NCBI GenBank assembly: GCA_035634255.1
Contig: DASQDI010000106.1
Coordinates: 1 to 48,302 of the forward strand
Length of the DNA stretch: 48,302 nt
Direction: 5' to 3'
From: DATLMR01 sp035634255
GTDB lineage: Bacteria; Acidobacteriota; Blastocatellia; UBA7656
Numbering within the stretch: the first letter of the stretch is position 1; each line of letters begins with the position of its first letter. Positions 35,215 through 43,790 of the stretch are shown piece after piece. Below the pieces are notes generated by a model that saw nothing but the letters and a program-made list of their open reading frames with translations, did no database searches and was not told where the DNA came from. The translations under genes and the position numbers were made by a program.

Positions 35215-36039
35215 TCAGCCGGCTTCGGCGGCCGGGGCCGTGCTCACGATTGCGACCCGATTCTTATCGGCCAGGGCGACCAGTTCGGCGCGGTCGAAGA
35301 GCAGGGTCTTTCCCGCCGAGACGTGGATCGCGGTCGCGCCCGCCCTCAGCATGGCCTCAACCGTGGGGACGCCGATGACCGGCACGTCGAACCGCATGTC
35401 CTGGTCGGGCTTGGCGACCTTGATGACCACGAAGGGCTTCCCGCGGGTGATCTCGCCCGCCCTCGCGATGACCGCGTCCGTGCCCTCCATCGCCTCTATC
35501 GCCACGACCGCGCGGTCCTTGACGGCGATTGTCTGCCCGAGGTCGAGCCGCGCGATCTCCCTGGCGATGTCGAGCCCGTACTCGATGTCGGACATCTCCT
35601 CTTTCGAAGGGCGGCGGCGCGTGAGCACGCCCTCGCGCGCGAGCAGGGGCTCAAGGAAGATCGTCGACTCGACGAGCGTGATCCCCTCGCCGGCCAGCTC
35701 GGAGGCGACGGCCCCGATCAGGCTGTCCGTGTTCCTCGCCGAAAGGCGCGCGAGCACCCTCACCATTCGGAGGTCGGGCAGCGCGTTGAGGCGAAAAATC
35801 TGGTGGTGCTTCACCTGCCCCGCCATGATCGCGTGCGTGACCTCTTCGCGCTTGAAGAAGCGGATCAGGCGGCCCAACTGCCCGACGCCGACCCACTCGA
35901 CCTTCGACGCGGCGCTCGATATATCGGGCGAAGTCTCCTCCTTGATGGCCGCGACGACCATCTCCACGCCGCGCTCCTTCGCGCCGTCGAGCACGAGGAA
36001 AGGAAACCGGCCGTTGCCTGCTATCAGTCCGTACTTCAT
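35215..36039 (-). CDS. lpxI: UDP-2,3-diacylglucosamine diphosphatase LpxI
   Basis: A 274-residue enzyme that hydrolyses UDP-2,3-diacylglucosamine to lipid X, the fourth step of lipid A synthesis. It matches LpxI (DUF1009): N-terminal YGLIAGNGRFPFLVLDGAKE, then GQLGRLIRFFKREEVTHAIMAGQVKH, and the C-terminal domain with EGTDAVIARAGEI and GVPTVEAML. It replaces the LpxH enzyme used by many proteobacteria. It follows lpxA by 43 bases. No Shine-Dalgarno is obvious before its ATG. Confidence 0.93.
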   Translation of the reverse strand: MKYGLIAGNGRFPFLVLDGAKERGVEMVVAAIKEETSPDISSAASKVEWVGVGQLGRLIRFFKREEVTHAIMAGQVKHHQIFRLNALPDLRMVRVLARLSARNTDSLIGAVASELAGEGITLVESTIFLEPLLAREGVLTRRRPSKEEMSDIEYGLDIAREIARLDLGQTIAVKDRAVVAIEAMEGTDAVIARAGEITRGKPFVVIKVAKPDQDMRFDVPVIGVPTVEAMLRAGATAIHVSAGKTLLFDRAELVALADKNRVAIVSTAPAAEAG

Positions 36040-36082
36040 GTCGAATCGTTAAACCGGCCGCCGTCCGTCACGTATGGCGGCC

Positions 36083-36856
36083 CTACTTGGTCACCCCCCG
36101 CTCGGAAGTCTCGATGAACCGGATGAGGTAGTCGATCTCCGGCCACCCGCCCAGGTCTTTTTTGATCACTTCGAGGGCCTGGGTCGTGTTGAGCTTCGCG
36201 GCGAGCAGGAGTCGGTACGCATGCGAGACGCGGCGGATCGACTCGTCCGAGAACCCGCGCCGCTTGAGGCCCAGGGTGTTCTGGCCGTAGCACCTCGCGT
36301 GATTCCCGACCGTGCGCGCGTAAGGCATCGCGTCTTTGACGACGACCGAGAACGCGCCGATGAAGGCGTGCGTGCCCACGCGGCAGAACTGGTGGATGCC
36401 CGAGTAAGCGCCTAGCGTGACGTAATCCTCGACTGTGACGTGGCCCGCGAGCGAGGCCCCGTTGGAGAAGATGACGTTAGAGCCGACCCTGCAATCGTGG
36501 GCCACGTGCGCCTGAGCCATGAAGAGGTTGTCGGAGCCCACCTCGGTCACGTTGCCGCCGCCTTCGGTCCCCCGGTGCAGGGTCGTGTACTCGCGGAAGG
36601 TGTTGCGCTCCCCGGCGCGAAACCAGCTCCGCTCGCCTCGGTACTTGAGGTCGTGGGGGGCCTGCCCCGCGGAGACGAAGGGGAAGAAGACGCACCCTTT
36701 GCCGAACTCGGACGGCCCTTCTATCACGCAGTGGCTCGCCACCGACACGCCGTCGTGGAGGGTCACGTCGTCGCCGATGATCGAGTAAGGCCCGACCGAC
36801 ACGTCGCGCCCCAGCTCCGCTTTGGGGCTTACGATGGCTGAAGGGTGAATCGACAC
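36083..36856 (-). CDS. lpxA: Acyl-ACP--UDP-N-acetylglucosamine O-acyltransferase LpxA
   Basis: A 257-residue left-handed beta-helix enzyme for the first step of lipid A synthesis. Hexapeptide repeats fill residues 1-190, beginning IHPSAIVSPKAELGRDV. The catalytic His is in MAQAHVAHDC, and GLKRRGFSDE marks the start of the C-terminal helical domain. The GTG start has AGGAG nine bases before it. The order lpxD-fabZ-lpxA-lpxI on the minus strand is the standard one. Confidence 0.95.
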   Translation of the reverse strand: MSIHPSAIVSPKAELGRDVSVGPYSIIGDDVTLHDGVSVASHCVIEGPSEFGKGCVFFPFVSAGQAPHDLKYRGERSWFRAGERNTFREYTTLHRGTEGGGNVTEVGSDNLFMAQAHVAHDCRVGSNVIFSNGASLAGHVTVEDYVTLGAYSGIHQFCRVGTHAFIGAFSVVVKDAMPYARTVGNHARCYGQNTLGLKRRGFSDESIRRVSHAYRLLLAAKLNTTQALEVIKKDLGGWPEIDYLIRFIETSERGVTK

Positions 36857-36887
36857 TTGAGATCGCTCCTGGTCTCTGCTTTAGCTT

Positions 36888-37385
36888 CTATTTTTCGACG
36901 GGCGTGAAGGCCGCGTGATTGATCTGCGAGCTCCTCTCGACGACCGAACGATCCACGAGCGACGAAGATATCTCGGCCTCGGCCACGAGCTGCCCGTCCA
37001 CGTAAGCCTCCCCGCGCAGCCTGATGTAGCGGGGGCGCAGGCGGAGCACGGTCAGTTCGAGCCGCAACTGGTCTCCGGGGACTACGGGCCGCCTGAACTT
37101 CGCCCCGTCGATGCCGGTGAAGAAGACGAGCTTCGTGTCGCGGTCCGGTATGCTCGCGAGCATCAGGACCCCCGCCGTCTGTGCCATCGCCTCGACGATG
37201 AGCACGCCCGGCATGACGGGCGCGCCGGGGAAGTGGCCCACGAAGAACGGCTCGTTGAGCGTGACGTTCTTGATGCCCGTGACCCGCTTGCCCGCCTCGT
37301 AATCGACGATCCGGTCCACGAGCAGAAAGGGGTAACGGTGCGGAAGGATCGCCTGAATCTGAGTGATGTCCAAAAGGGTTTCCAT
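36888..37385 (-). CDS. fabZ: 3-hydroxyacyl-ACP dehydratase FabZ
   Basis: A 165-residue hot-dog-fold enzyme that dehydrates 3-hydroxyacyl-ACP in fatty acid synthesis and competes with LpxA and LpxD for that substrate. The family opening IQAILPHRYPFLLVDRI is present, the catalytic His is in GHFPGAPVMPGVLIVEAMAQ, and the catalytic Glu lies in the same segment. The C-terminus is about 15 residues longer than in E. coli. GGGAG precedes the ATG. It lies between lpxD and lpxA. Confidence 0.95.
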   Translation of the reverse strand: METLLDITQIQAILPHRYPFLLVDRIVDYEAGKRVTGIKNVTLNEPFFVGHFPGAPVMPGVLIVEAMAQTAGVLMLASIPDRDTKLVFFTGIDGAKFRRPVVPGDQLRLELTVLRLRPRYIRLRGEAYVDGQLVAEAEISSSLVDRSVVERSSQINHAAFTPVEK

Positions 37386-37425
37386 AATCTCCCTCGCCTG
37401 CGCGCCTTAAAAGCCCGCCCTGTTT

Positions 37426-38460
37426 CTAATCCGGCCCCGCCTGTTCGATCCGCAGCACTATCTCCTCGAGCCTCGCGAGCCTCTCGTTCAGCCGGGGCAG
37501 TCGCGAATAGAGGGCCTGTTTCTGGAGCCACAGCTTGTGGTCTTCGGCGGGTATGATGCCGCCGATCATGGCTCCGGGCTTCACGTTCTTGGTGACCGCC
37601 GCCTGCCCCGTGATTATGGCGCGGTCGCCGATCCTTATGTGCTGGTTGGTCCCGACCTGCCCGGCGATGACGCAGTTCCGGCCCACCTGCGTGCCGCCCG
37701 AAAATCCCGCGAGGGCCGCCACCACCGTATTCTCGCCCAGTTCCGTGTTGTGACCGACCTGAACGAGGTTGTCGAGCTTGACCCCGCGCCTGAGCACCGT
37801 GTCGCCGAAGCCGCCCCGGTCGATTGCGCAGTTGGCCCCGATCTCGCAGTCGTCTTCGATTATCACCCGCCCGAGTTGCAGGAGCTTCACCTGCCTGCCC
37901 TCTTCGTCGGGCACGAAGCCGAAGCCGTCCGCGCCTATGACCGTGCCCGCGTGAATGACGACGCGGCTGCCGATCTCGCAGTTATCGTAGACCGTGACGT
38001 TCGGGTGGATGACCGTGTCGTCACTCACCCGGCAGTTCTCGCCGACGACGACCCCCGGATGCAGGGTGACGCGGTCCCCGATGATCGAGCCGGCCCCGAC
38101 GGTCACGCGGGGGTGGATCGACAGGTCATCCCCGAGCACGGCCCCTTCGCCCAGGGCGAGGTCGGCGCTGACCCCGAGGGGCGTGTAGGATTTGCCGTGC
38201 AGCAGCTCGACCGCCCGCGCGAAGGCGAGCTTCGGGTTGCGGGCCACGAGCAGGTTCTTCCCCGAAGTGATGGCGGGCGGGGCTATGATGATGGCCGAGG
38301 CGTCCGACCCGCCGACCTTCGCGCGGTAGGCCGCGTCCGAGGCGAAGGTTATGTCGCCTTCAGAGGCGGAGTCGAAAGGTCGGGCCTGTCGCACGACCGC
38401 CTCGGAATCCCCGATGAGTTCGGCCCCGATAAGCTCTGCCAGATTACCTAGAGTTCGCAT
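37426..38460 (-). CDS. lpxD: UDP-3-O-acylglucosamine N-acyltransferase LpxD
   Basis: A 344-residue enzyme adding the second hydroxyacyl chain in lipid A synthesis. The N-terminal uridine-binding domain (about 1-100, TLGNLAELIGAELIGD and ITFAS) is followed by hexapeptide repeats (about 105-300) and a C-terminal helix. The catalytic His lies in NLVQVGHNTELGENTV. I choose the ATG at 38460, preceded by GGGG at about nine bases; the frame stays open far upstream, but that part overlaps gcvT and lacks family resemblance. It heads the lpx operon, divergent from gcvT. Confidence 0.94.
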   Translation of the reverse strand: MRTLGNLAELIGAELIGDSEAVVRQARPFDSASEGDITFASDAAYRAKVGGSDASAIIIAPPAITSGKNLLVARNPKLAFARAVELLHGKSYTPLGVSADLALGEGAVLGDDLSIHPRVTVGAGSIIGDRVTLHPGVVVGENCRVSDDTVIHPNVTVYDNCEIGSRVVIHAGTVIGADGFGFVPDEEGRQVKLLQLGRVIIEDDCEIGANCAIDRGGFGDTVLRRGVKLDNLVQVGHNTELGENTVVAALAGFSGGTQVGRNCVIAGQVGTNQHIRIGDRAIITGQAAVTKNVKPGAMIGGIIPAEDHKLWLQKQALYSRLPRLNERLARLEEIVLRIEQAGPD

Positions 38461-38559
38461 AATTATCATCCCCGGCGAGTCGCGAAGGTGAAAGTTTCCC
38501 ATAACGAATGCGCGCGCGCAAGGTGCCAAAACTTGACGGCAAAAGTCTCGTATGTTAGC

Positions 38560-38588
38560 TTGCCTGTTCTCTTGTGTGAGGTTACAGT
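38560..38588 (+). promoter_or_regulatory. Candidate sigma-70 promoter of the gcv operon
   Basis: TTGCCT (38560-38565), 17 bases, TACAGT (38583-38588). Transcription would start near 38595, 35 bases before the gcvT ATG. No glycine riboswitch motif is visible. Confidence 0.5.
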
Positions 38589-38629
38589 CGATAGTGTAGA
38601 TAGCTTCAGAAAAGAGAATGGGAAGGGCA

Positions 38630-39730
38630 ATGCTCAAGCGCACACCGCTTTACGAAGCACACGTTTCCATCGGCGCTCGCATGGTTGATTTCGCAGGGTG
38701 GGAGATGCCCGTGCAGTATTCGGGCCCGATCCCCGAGCACATGGCTGTGCGCGAAGCCGCCGGCCTTTTCGACGTGTCGCACATGGGCGAGATCGAAGTG
38801 GTCGGCTCGGACGCGCTCGCCCTCGTGCAGAGACTCACGACCAACGACGTCGCGAAGCTGGAAGACAATCAGGCCCAGTACTCCGCCCTGACGAACGCCT
38901 CGGGGGGCGTGATCGACGACCTCCTCGTCTACCGGATCAACGAGGGGTACTTCCTGCTGGTGGTCAACGCCTCGAACACCGACAAGGACTTCGCCTGGAT
39001 CAGGCAGCACGCGACGGGGCTGGACCTCGAAGTCCATAACACGAGCCACGGCTACGCGCTCCTCGCGCTGCAGGGCCCGAAGTCGGAGAGGATACTTCAG
39101 GACTTGTCGGACCACATGCTCGACCACATTCCTTACTACTGGTCCCAGCAGGTGGTGGTGGACGGGGTCAGTTGCCGCGTGTCGCGCACGGGCTACACCG
39201 GCGAGGACGGGTTTGAAATCTTCTGCAGCCCGGACAAGGCGATGCACGTCTGGAACCGCCTGCTCGTCACGGGGCACGACCGCGGGCTTTTGCCGTGCGG
39301 GCTGGCCGCGCGCAACACGACCCGGCTCGAAGCCTCCTTCCGCCTCTGGGGCAACGACATGGACGAGACGACCACCCCGCTCGAAGCGGGGCTCGGGTGG
39401 ATCGTCAAGCTGAACAAGGGCGAGTTCACGGGCCGCGAGGCGCTTCAGAATCAGAAGAGGGACGGGCTCAGGCGCAGGCTCGTCGGCTTCGAAGTGCTCG
39501 ACCGCGCGCCCGCCCGCGACGGCTACCCTATAGTCATCAATGGCGCGCAGGTGAGCCAGGTCGCTTCCGGCAGCCACGTGCCGTACCTGAAGAAGAACGT
39601 CGGCACGGCTTACATGCCGGCCGAGCACGCGGCGGCCGGGACCGAATTCTCGGTGGTCGTCCGCGGCCGCGAAGTGCCCGCGCGGGTCGTCGAGATGCCC
39701 TTTTACAAGAGAGACAAAAGATTCGATTGA
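38630..39730 (+). CDS. gcvT: Aminomethyltransferase GcvT (glycine cleavage T protein)
   Basis: A 366-residue T protein. It transfers the aminomethyl carbon from lipoyl-H protein to tetrahydrofolate and releases ammonia. It opens LKRTPLYEAHVSIGARMVDFAGWEMPVQY and has MGEIEV, YRINEGYFLLVVNASNTDKD and GYTGEDGFEIF; the folate-binding C-terminal domain follows. The ATG at 38630 is preferred over an in-frame ATG four codons upstream because GGAAGGG lies between them. It heads gcvT-gcvH-gcvPA-gcvPB. Confidence 0.96.
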   Translation: MLKRTPLYEAHVSIGARMVDFAGWEMPVQYSGPIPEHMAVREAAGLFDVSHMGEIEVVGSDALALVQRLTTNDVAKLEDNQAQYSALTNASGGVIDDLLVYRINEGYFLLVVNASNTDKDFAWIRQHATGLDLEVHNTSHGYALLALQGPKSERILQDLSDHMLDHIPYYWSQQVVVDGVSCRVSRTGYTGEDGFEIFCSPDKAMHVWNRLLVTGHDRGLLPCGLAARNTTRLEASFRLWGNDMDETTTPLEAGLGWIVKLNKGEFTGREALQNQKRDGLRRRLVGFEVLDRAPARDGYPIVINGAQVSQVASGSHVPYLKKNVGTAYMPAEHAAAGTEFSVVVRGREVPARVVEMPFYKRDKRFD

Positions 39731-39779
39731 GAGATCGAGAGGGCTTGAATCTTACAGTTCATACGGAGAGATAAAGAAG

Positions 39780-40175
39780 ATGGCAAATACCCCCGAAGAA
39801 CTCAGCTACACCAAAGACCACGAGTGGGTCCGCACGAAAGGCGAGCAGGCGACGGTCGGCATCACGGACCACGCGCAGCAGCAGCTAGGGGACGTTGTCT
39901 ACGTGGAGTTGCCCAAGGTCGGTGATAAATTCGAGTCCGGCGAGCCGTTCGGCTCGGTCGAGAGCGTCAAGGCCGTCAGCGAGATTTACATGCCTTTGAG
40001 CGGTACCGTCGTTGAAGTCAACAGCACGCTCAACGACGCCCCCGAGAAGGTGAACGAAGACCCTTACGGGGATGGCTGGATGGTCGTAGTCCAACTGGGG
40101 AATGCTTCAGAGGTGGACGCCCTCCTGACGGCCGCCGAGTACGAGGATTACATAAAGGAAGAGGCTTCAGAGTAA
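39780..40175 (+). CDS. gcvH: Glycine cleavage H protein
   Basis: A 131-residue lipoyl carrier. The lipoylation Lys64 lies in GSVESVKAVSEIY, and the opening YTKDHEWVR and late NEDPYGDGWMVVV match the family. It shuttles the methylamine group between the P, T and L proteins. The L protein and lipoylation genes are not in the window. GGAG and AAGAAG lie before the ATG; the gene follows gcvT by 49 bases. Confidence 0.97.
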   Translation: MANTPEELSYTKDHEWVRTKGEQATVGITDHAQQQLGDVVYVELPKVGDKFESGEPFGSVESVKAVSEIYMPLSGTVVEVNSTLNDAPEKVNEDPYGDGWMVVVQLGNASEVDALLTAAEYEDYIKEEASE

Positions 40176-40181
40176 ATTCAA

Positions 40182-41510
40182 ATGAGGTACATCCCGAACT
40201 CGCCTGACGAGCGCCGCTCGATGCTGGAAAGCATAGGCTACGAGCGAATAGAGCAACTTTTCGAGCAAATCCCCGAAAACGTAAGGTCGACCGAGCCGTT
40301 GGGCATAGGGCCGCCCGTGAGCGAGCCCGACCTGCTGGCCTACTTCCGCGAGCTCGCCTCGACCAACGCGACGGACTTCCAGTCCTTCCTCGGGGCCGGC
40401 GCGTACTCGCATCACATCCCGGTCGTGATCGACCCTCTGATCTCGCGCTCGGAGTTCTTCACGGCCTACACGCCCTACCAGCCGGAACTGAGCCAGGGGA
40501 CCCTCCAATACATCTTCGAGTTTCAGACGATGATCTGCCAGCTCACGGGGATGGAGGTGGCCAACGCCTCGATGTACGACGGCTCGACCGCCCTGTCCGA
40601 AGCGGTGCTCATGGCGAGCCGCGTGACGCGGCGCAATAAGTTCATCATCGCCGACTCGGTCCACCCTCAGTACCGCGAGGTCGTGGACGCCTACACGCAC
40701 AACCTCGGGTTCGAGATCGACCTCGTCCGGTGCGGGCAGACCGGCCCGCTCGACCTGAACTCGGTCCGCGCGGGTAAAGATACGGCGGCGATAATCGTCC
40801 AGTCGCCCAACTTCTTCGGCTGCGTGGAGGACCTGAAAGCCATAGCCGACGCCGCGCACGAGCAGGGCGCGCTCCTGATCGTCGCCGTGGCGGAAGCGAT
40901 GAGCTTCGGGGCCCTGCGCTCGCCCGGAGCCTGCGGGGCCGACATCGTCGTGGCCGAAGGGCAGTCCTTCGGCATCCCCCTGAGCTACGGAGGCCCTTAC
41001 GTGGGCCTCTTCGCCACGCTCGAAAAATACATCCGCCAGATACCGGGCCGCCTCGTCGGGGAGACGAGGGACAGCAATGGGCGGCGCGGGTACGTGCTGA
41101 CCCTCTCGACCCGCGAGCAGCACATCCGCCGCGAGAAGGCGACCTCGAACATCTGCACGAACCAGGGACTATTCGCCCTGATGGCGACCATCTACCTCGC
41201 CACGATGGGGCGGCGCGGCGTGCAGGAGGTCGCGCGCCAGAATCTACAGAAGGCCCATTACGCGGCCGAGGAGATAGCGAAGCTCGACGGCTTCGGCCTG
41301 AAATTCGCGGCCCCCTTCTTCAACGAGTTCGTGGTGCGCACGCCCGAGCGCGCGTCGGAAGTGGCGCGCAGGCTGCTCGACAAAAAGATTCTCGGCGGGA
41401 TCGCGCTCGAAACTTACTACCCGGAGCTGAAAGACTCCTTGCTGGTCTGCGTGACGGAGGTGGCGAAGAGGGAGGCCATAGACCGCCTCGTCTCCGCGCT
41501 CGCCGGGTGA
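40182..41510 (+). CDS. gcvPA: Glycine dehydrogenase (decarboxylating) subunit 1
   Basis: A 442-residue alpha subunit of the split P protein. Characteristic segments are MRYIPNSPDERRSMLESIG, FLGAGAYSHHIPVVID, FFTAYTPYQPELSQGTLQYIFEFQ and ASMYDGSTALSEAVLMA. It pairs with gcvPB, which holds the pyridoxal phosphate lysine, to decarboxylate glycine. The start lies six bases after the gcvH stop. Confidence 0.96.
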   Translation: MRYIPNSPDERRSMLESIGYERIEQLFEQIPENVRSTEPLGIGPPVSEPDLLAYFRELASTNATDFQSFLGAGAYSHHIPVVIDPLISRSEFFTAYTPYQPELSQGTLQYIFEFQTMICQLTGMEVANASMYDGSTALSEAVLMASRVTRRNKFIIADSVHPQYREVVDAYTHNLGFEIDLVRCGQTGPLDLNSVRAGKDTAAIIVQSPNFFGCVEDLKAIADAAHEQGALLIVAVAEAMSFGALRSPGACGADIVVAEGQSFGIPLSYGGPYVGLFATLEKYIRQIPGRLVGETRDSNGRRGYVLTLSTREQHIRREKATSNICTNQGLFALMATIYLATMGRRGVQEVARQNLQKAHYAAEEIAKLDGFGLKFAAPFFNEFVVRTPERASEVARRLLDKKILGGIALETYYPELKDSLLVCVTEVAKREAIDRLVSALAG

Positions 41511-41564
41511 CCGCCACCGGGGCATTTACCGGAGCAGGGCTGTGCCCTGCCGCCATAGGAAATA

Positions 41565-43094
41565 ATGGATAACAGCAGGATCAAGAAAGTCTCAACACAC
41601 ATAGTCCAGAACGAGGGGCTGTTGTTCGAAGAGTCGCGGCCCGGTCGCGTCGGCTATTCGATCTCTCCGCTCGACGTGCCCGAGCGGAAAGACGAGGACC
41701 TGATCGACGCGAAGTTCCTGCGCGACGACGACCTCGAAGGCATGCCGGAGCTTTCCGAGGTCGACGTGATAAGGCACTTCACGCGCATCTCCACCTGGAA
41801 CTACGGGGTCGATACAGGGATGTACCCGCTCGGCTCCTGCACGATGAAGTACAACCCCCGGCTCAACGAAAAGCTGGCGAGGATAGAAGGCTTCGCGGGG
41901 CTCCACCCCCTGACCCCCGCGCCGCATGCGCAGGGCGCTCTCCGGGTGATCTACCGGCTCGAAGAATGCCTGGCGAAGATCACGGGCCTCGCGGCCGTCA
42001 CCCTTCAGCCCGCGGCGGGCGCGCAGGGCGAGTTCACCGGGATCAGGATGATCCGGGCCTGCTTGTCCGAGCGCGGCAACCCCCGCAAGCGGGTGCTGAT
42101 CCCCGACTCGGCGCATGGGACCAACCCCGCGTCGGCCATCATCTGCGGCTACGACGTGGAGACGGTCCCCTCAAACAGCGAAGGCGGCACGGACCTCGAA
42201 GCGCTCCGGGCGATGATGAGCGAAGACGTGGCGGCCCTGATGCTCACCAACCCTAACACGCTCGGGAAGTTCGAGAAGAACATCGAAGAGGTCTGCCGGA
42301 TAGTTCACGACAAGGGGGGCTTCGTCTACATGGATGGGGCCAACATGAACGCGCTCGTGGGAGTGACGAGGCCCGGCGATTTCGGGATCGACGTGATGCA
42401 CATGAACTTGCACAAGACCTTCTCGACCCCCCACGGGGGCGGGGGGCCGGGGGCAGGCCCGGTGGCCGTCACCCCGACGCTCGAACCTTACCTGCCATTC
42501 CCCCGCGTCTTTAAGGCCGAACGGGGCGACCTTGATCTAGACTTCGACCGGCCCAAATCGGTCGGCCGCGTGCGCGCTTACATGGGGAACTTCGGCGTGC
42601 TGGTCCGCGCGCTCGGGTACATCCTGACGCACGGCGATCCGGGGCTGAAGGAAGCCACCCAGACCGCCGTGCTCAACGCCAACTACATCATGGAGAACCT
42701 CAAAGACGTTTACGACATACCGTACCCCGGCCCCGTGATGCATGAAGTGGTCTTCTCCGACAAGCGGCAGATGAAGTATGGGGTCAAGAACGCGGACATC
42801 GCCAAGAGGCTGATCGACTACGGGTTCTACCCGCCGACGATGTCCTTCCCCCTGATCGTGCCGGGCGCGCTTATGGTCGAGCCCACGGAGACCGAGAGCC
42901 GCGAGGAACTGGACCTCTTCATCGACGCGATGAAGTCCATCAGCGAGGAAGCATCCGAAGACGCGGAGATATTGAAGCACGCTCCGTACAGCACGAAAGT
43001 AGGCAGGCTCGACGAAGTCACCGCGGCGCGTAAGCCCGTCCTGAGATGGCGGCCGAAAAGTGGCGACGACAAGCAGCGGGCGGAAACTGCCTGA
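41565..43094 (+). CDS. gcvPB: Glycine dehydrogenase (decarboxylating) subunit 2
   Basis: A 509-residue beta subunit of the split P protein. Pyridoxal phosphate binds Lys284 in MNLHKTFSTPHGGGGPG. Other family features are YPLGSCTMKYNPR, QPAAGAQGEFTG and DSAHGTNPASA. AGGAAATA lies just before the ATG. It ends the gcv operon; a terminator follows. Confidence 0.97.
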   Translation: MDNSRIKKVSTHIVQNEGLLFEESRPGRVGYSISPLDVPERKDEDLIDAKFLRDDDLEGMPELSEVDVIRHFTRISTWNYGVDTGMYPLGSCTMKYNPRLNEKLARIEGFAGLHPLTPAPHAQGALRVIYRLEECLAKITGLAAVTLQPAAGAQGEFTGIRMIRACLSERGNPRKRVLIPDSAHGTNPASAIICGYDVETVPSNSEGGTDLEALRAMMSEDVAALMLTNPNTLGKFEKNIEEVCRIVHDKGGFVYMDGANMNALVGVTRPGDFGIDVMHMNLHKTFSTPHGGGGPGAGPVAVTPTLEPYLPFPRVFKAERGDLDLDFDRPKSVGRVRAYMGNFGVLVRALGYILTHGDPGLKEATQTAVLNANYIMENLKDVYDIPYPGPVMHEVVFSDKRQMKYGVKNADIAKRLIDYGFYPPTMSFPLIVPGALMVEPTETESREELDLFIDAMKSISEEASEDAEILKHAPYSTKVGRLDEVTAARKPVLRWRPKSGDDKQRAETA

Positions 43095-43118
43095 GACAGT
43101 GCGGAGGAACCATAACCC

Positions 43119-43155
43119 GGCCGATTGCTCCTTTGCAGTCGGCCTCCATTTTTTT
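43119..43155 (+). terminator. Rho-independent terminator of the gcv operon
   Basis: GGCCGATTGC (43119-43128) pairs with GCAGTCGGCC (43135-43144) with one G-U pair, followed by TCCA and seven T residues (43149-43155). It lies 25 bases after gcvPB. Confidence 0.87.
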
Positions 43156-43175
43156 GTTTACCAGGGAGAAGAGAG

Positions 43176-43742
43176 ATGACACGAGAGAAGGCCGAAGACC
43201 TGCGCGAGCGCCTGCTTCGCGACGAACAGGTGCAAAGACTGATACGGATGCGCGCGTATGAAATCTACAAGGAGCGCGGGGGCAGGCACGGCAACCCCAC
43301 GGAGGACTGGCTGCGCGCGGAGAGCGAAGTGCTCGCTTACGTGATCGAAGAGGAGACGAAGCGCAGGTCCAAAGAGCAGGGCGGCGCGGGGGAGGCGGTC
43401 ACTCCCGCCATGGAAGACGAGCGGGCCGAGGGGCCGAGGACTCTCGAAGCCATTCACACGCCCGAGACCTCGGACCGCGTGAGCGCGCCGGGCGCGCAGA
43501 CCTCCGAGGAGCGCGCGGAATCACAGGGCATACTCGGCACCTGGTCCCCCGCCGAGCCGGAGAGCGCGGCGCGCGCGCCGGAACTGGGCCGGGCGACGGA
43601 CGCGGCGAAGGAGAAGAAGGCTCGCACCCGTCCCGCTACAAAGGATTCGTCGGCTAAGAAATCCGCTTCAAAGGCGGGCGGCGCAAACAAAGCCGCCTCC
43701 AACAAGGCCGCGGGCGGTTCGAAGGGGAAGAAGAAGGAGTAG
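43176..43742 (+). CDS. DUF2934 protein with lysine/alanine-rich tail
   Basis: A 188-residue protein. The ATG chosen follows AGGGAGAAGAG. The N-terminal DUF2934 domain (about 12-65) has RLIRMRAYEIYKERGGRHG and DWLRAESEVL. The middle (70-145) is acidic and low in order. The C-terminal 40 residues are mainly Lys, Ala, Ser and Gly (KKSASKAGGANKAASNKAA), like histone H1 tails. DUF2934 has no established function and is common in Acidobacteriota and some Proteobacteria. A nucleic-acid role is inference from the tail. Confidence 0.8.
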   Translation: MTREKAEDLRERLLRDEQVQRLIRMRAYEIYKERGGRHGNPTEDWLRAESEVLAYVIEEETKRRSKEQGGAGEAVTPAMEDERAEGPRTLEAIHTPETSDRVSAPGAQTSEERAESQGILGTWSPAEPESAARAPELGRATDAAKEKKARTRPATKDSSAKKSASKAGGANKAASNKAAGGSKGKKKE

Positions 43743-43762
43743 TAGTGAGGTCGGGACAACCT

Positions 43763-43790
43763 TTGAGGCCGCCCCGACGGCCGGCCTCAA
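43763..43790. terminator. Hairpin between converging DUF2934 and VWFA genes
   Basis: TTGAGGCCG (43763-43771) pairs with CGGCCTCAA (43782-43790). It overlaps the last bases of the VWFA gene. No T tract follows, so termination is not certain. Confidence 0.4.

Noticed and set aside
34399..36117. 572-codon open frame opposite the DUF4388 and lpxI genes
   Set aside because: It spans two real minus-strand genes and their gap; no family resemblance.
38461..38629. Glycine riboswitch before gcvT
   Set aside because: No tandem or single aptamer motif is visible; the gap is short and has an ordinary promoter.
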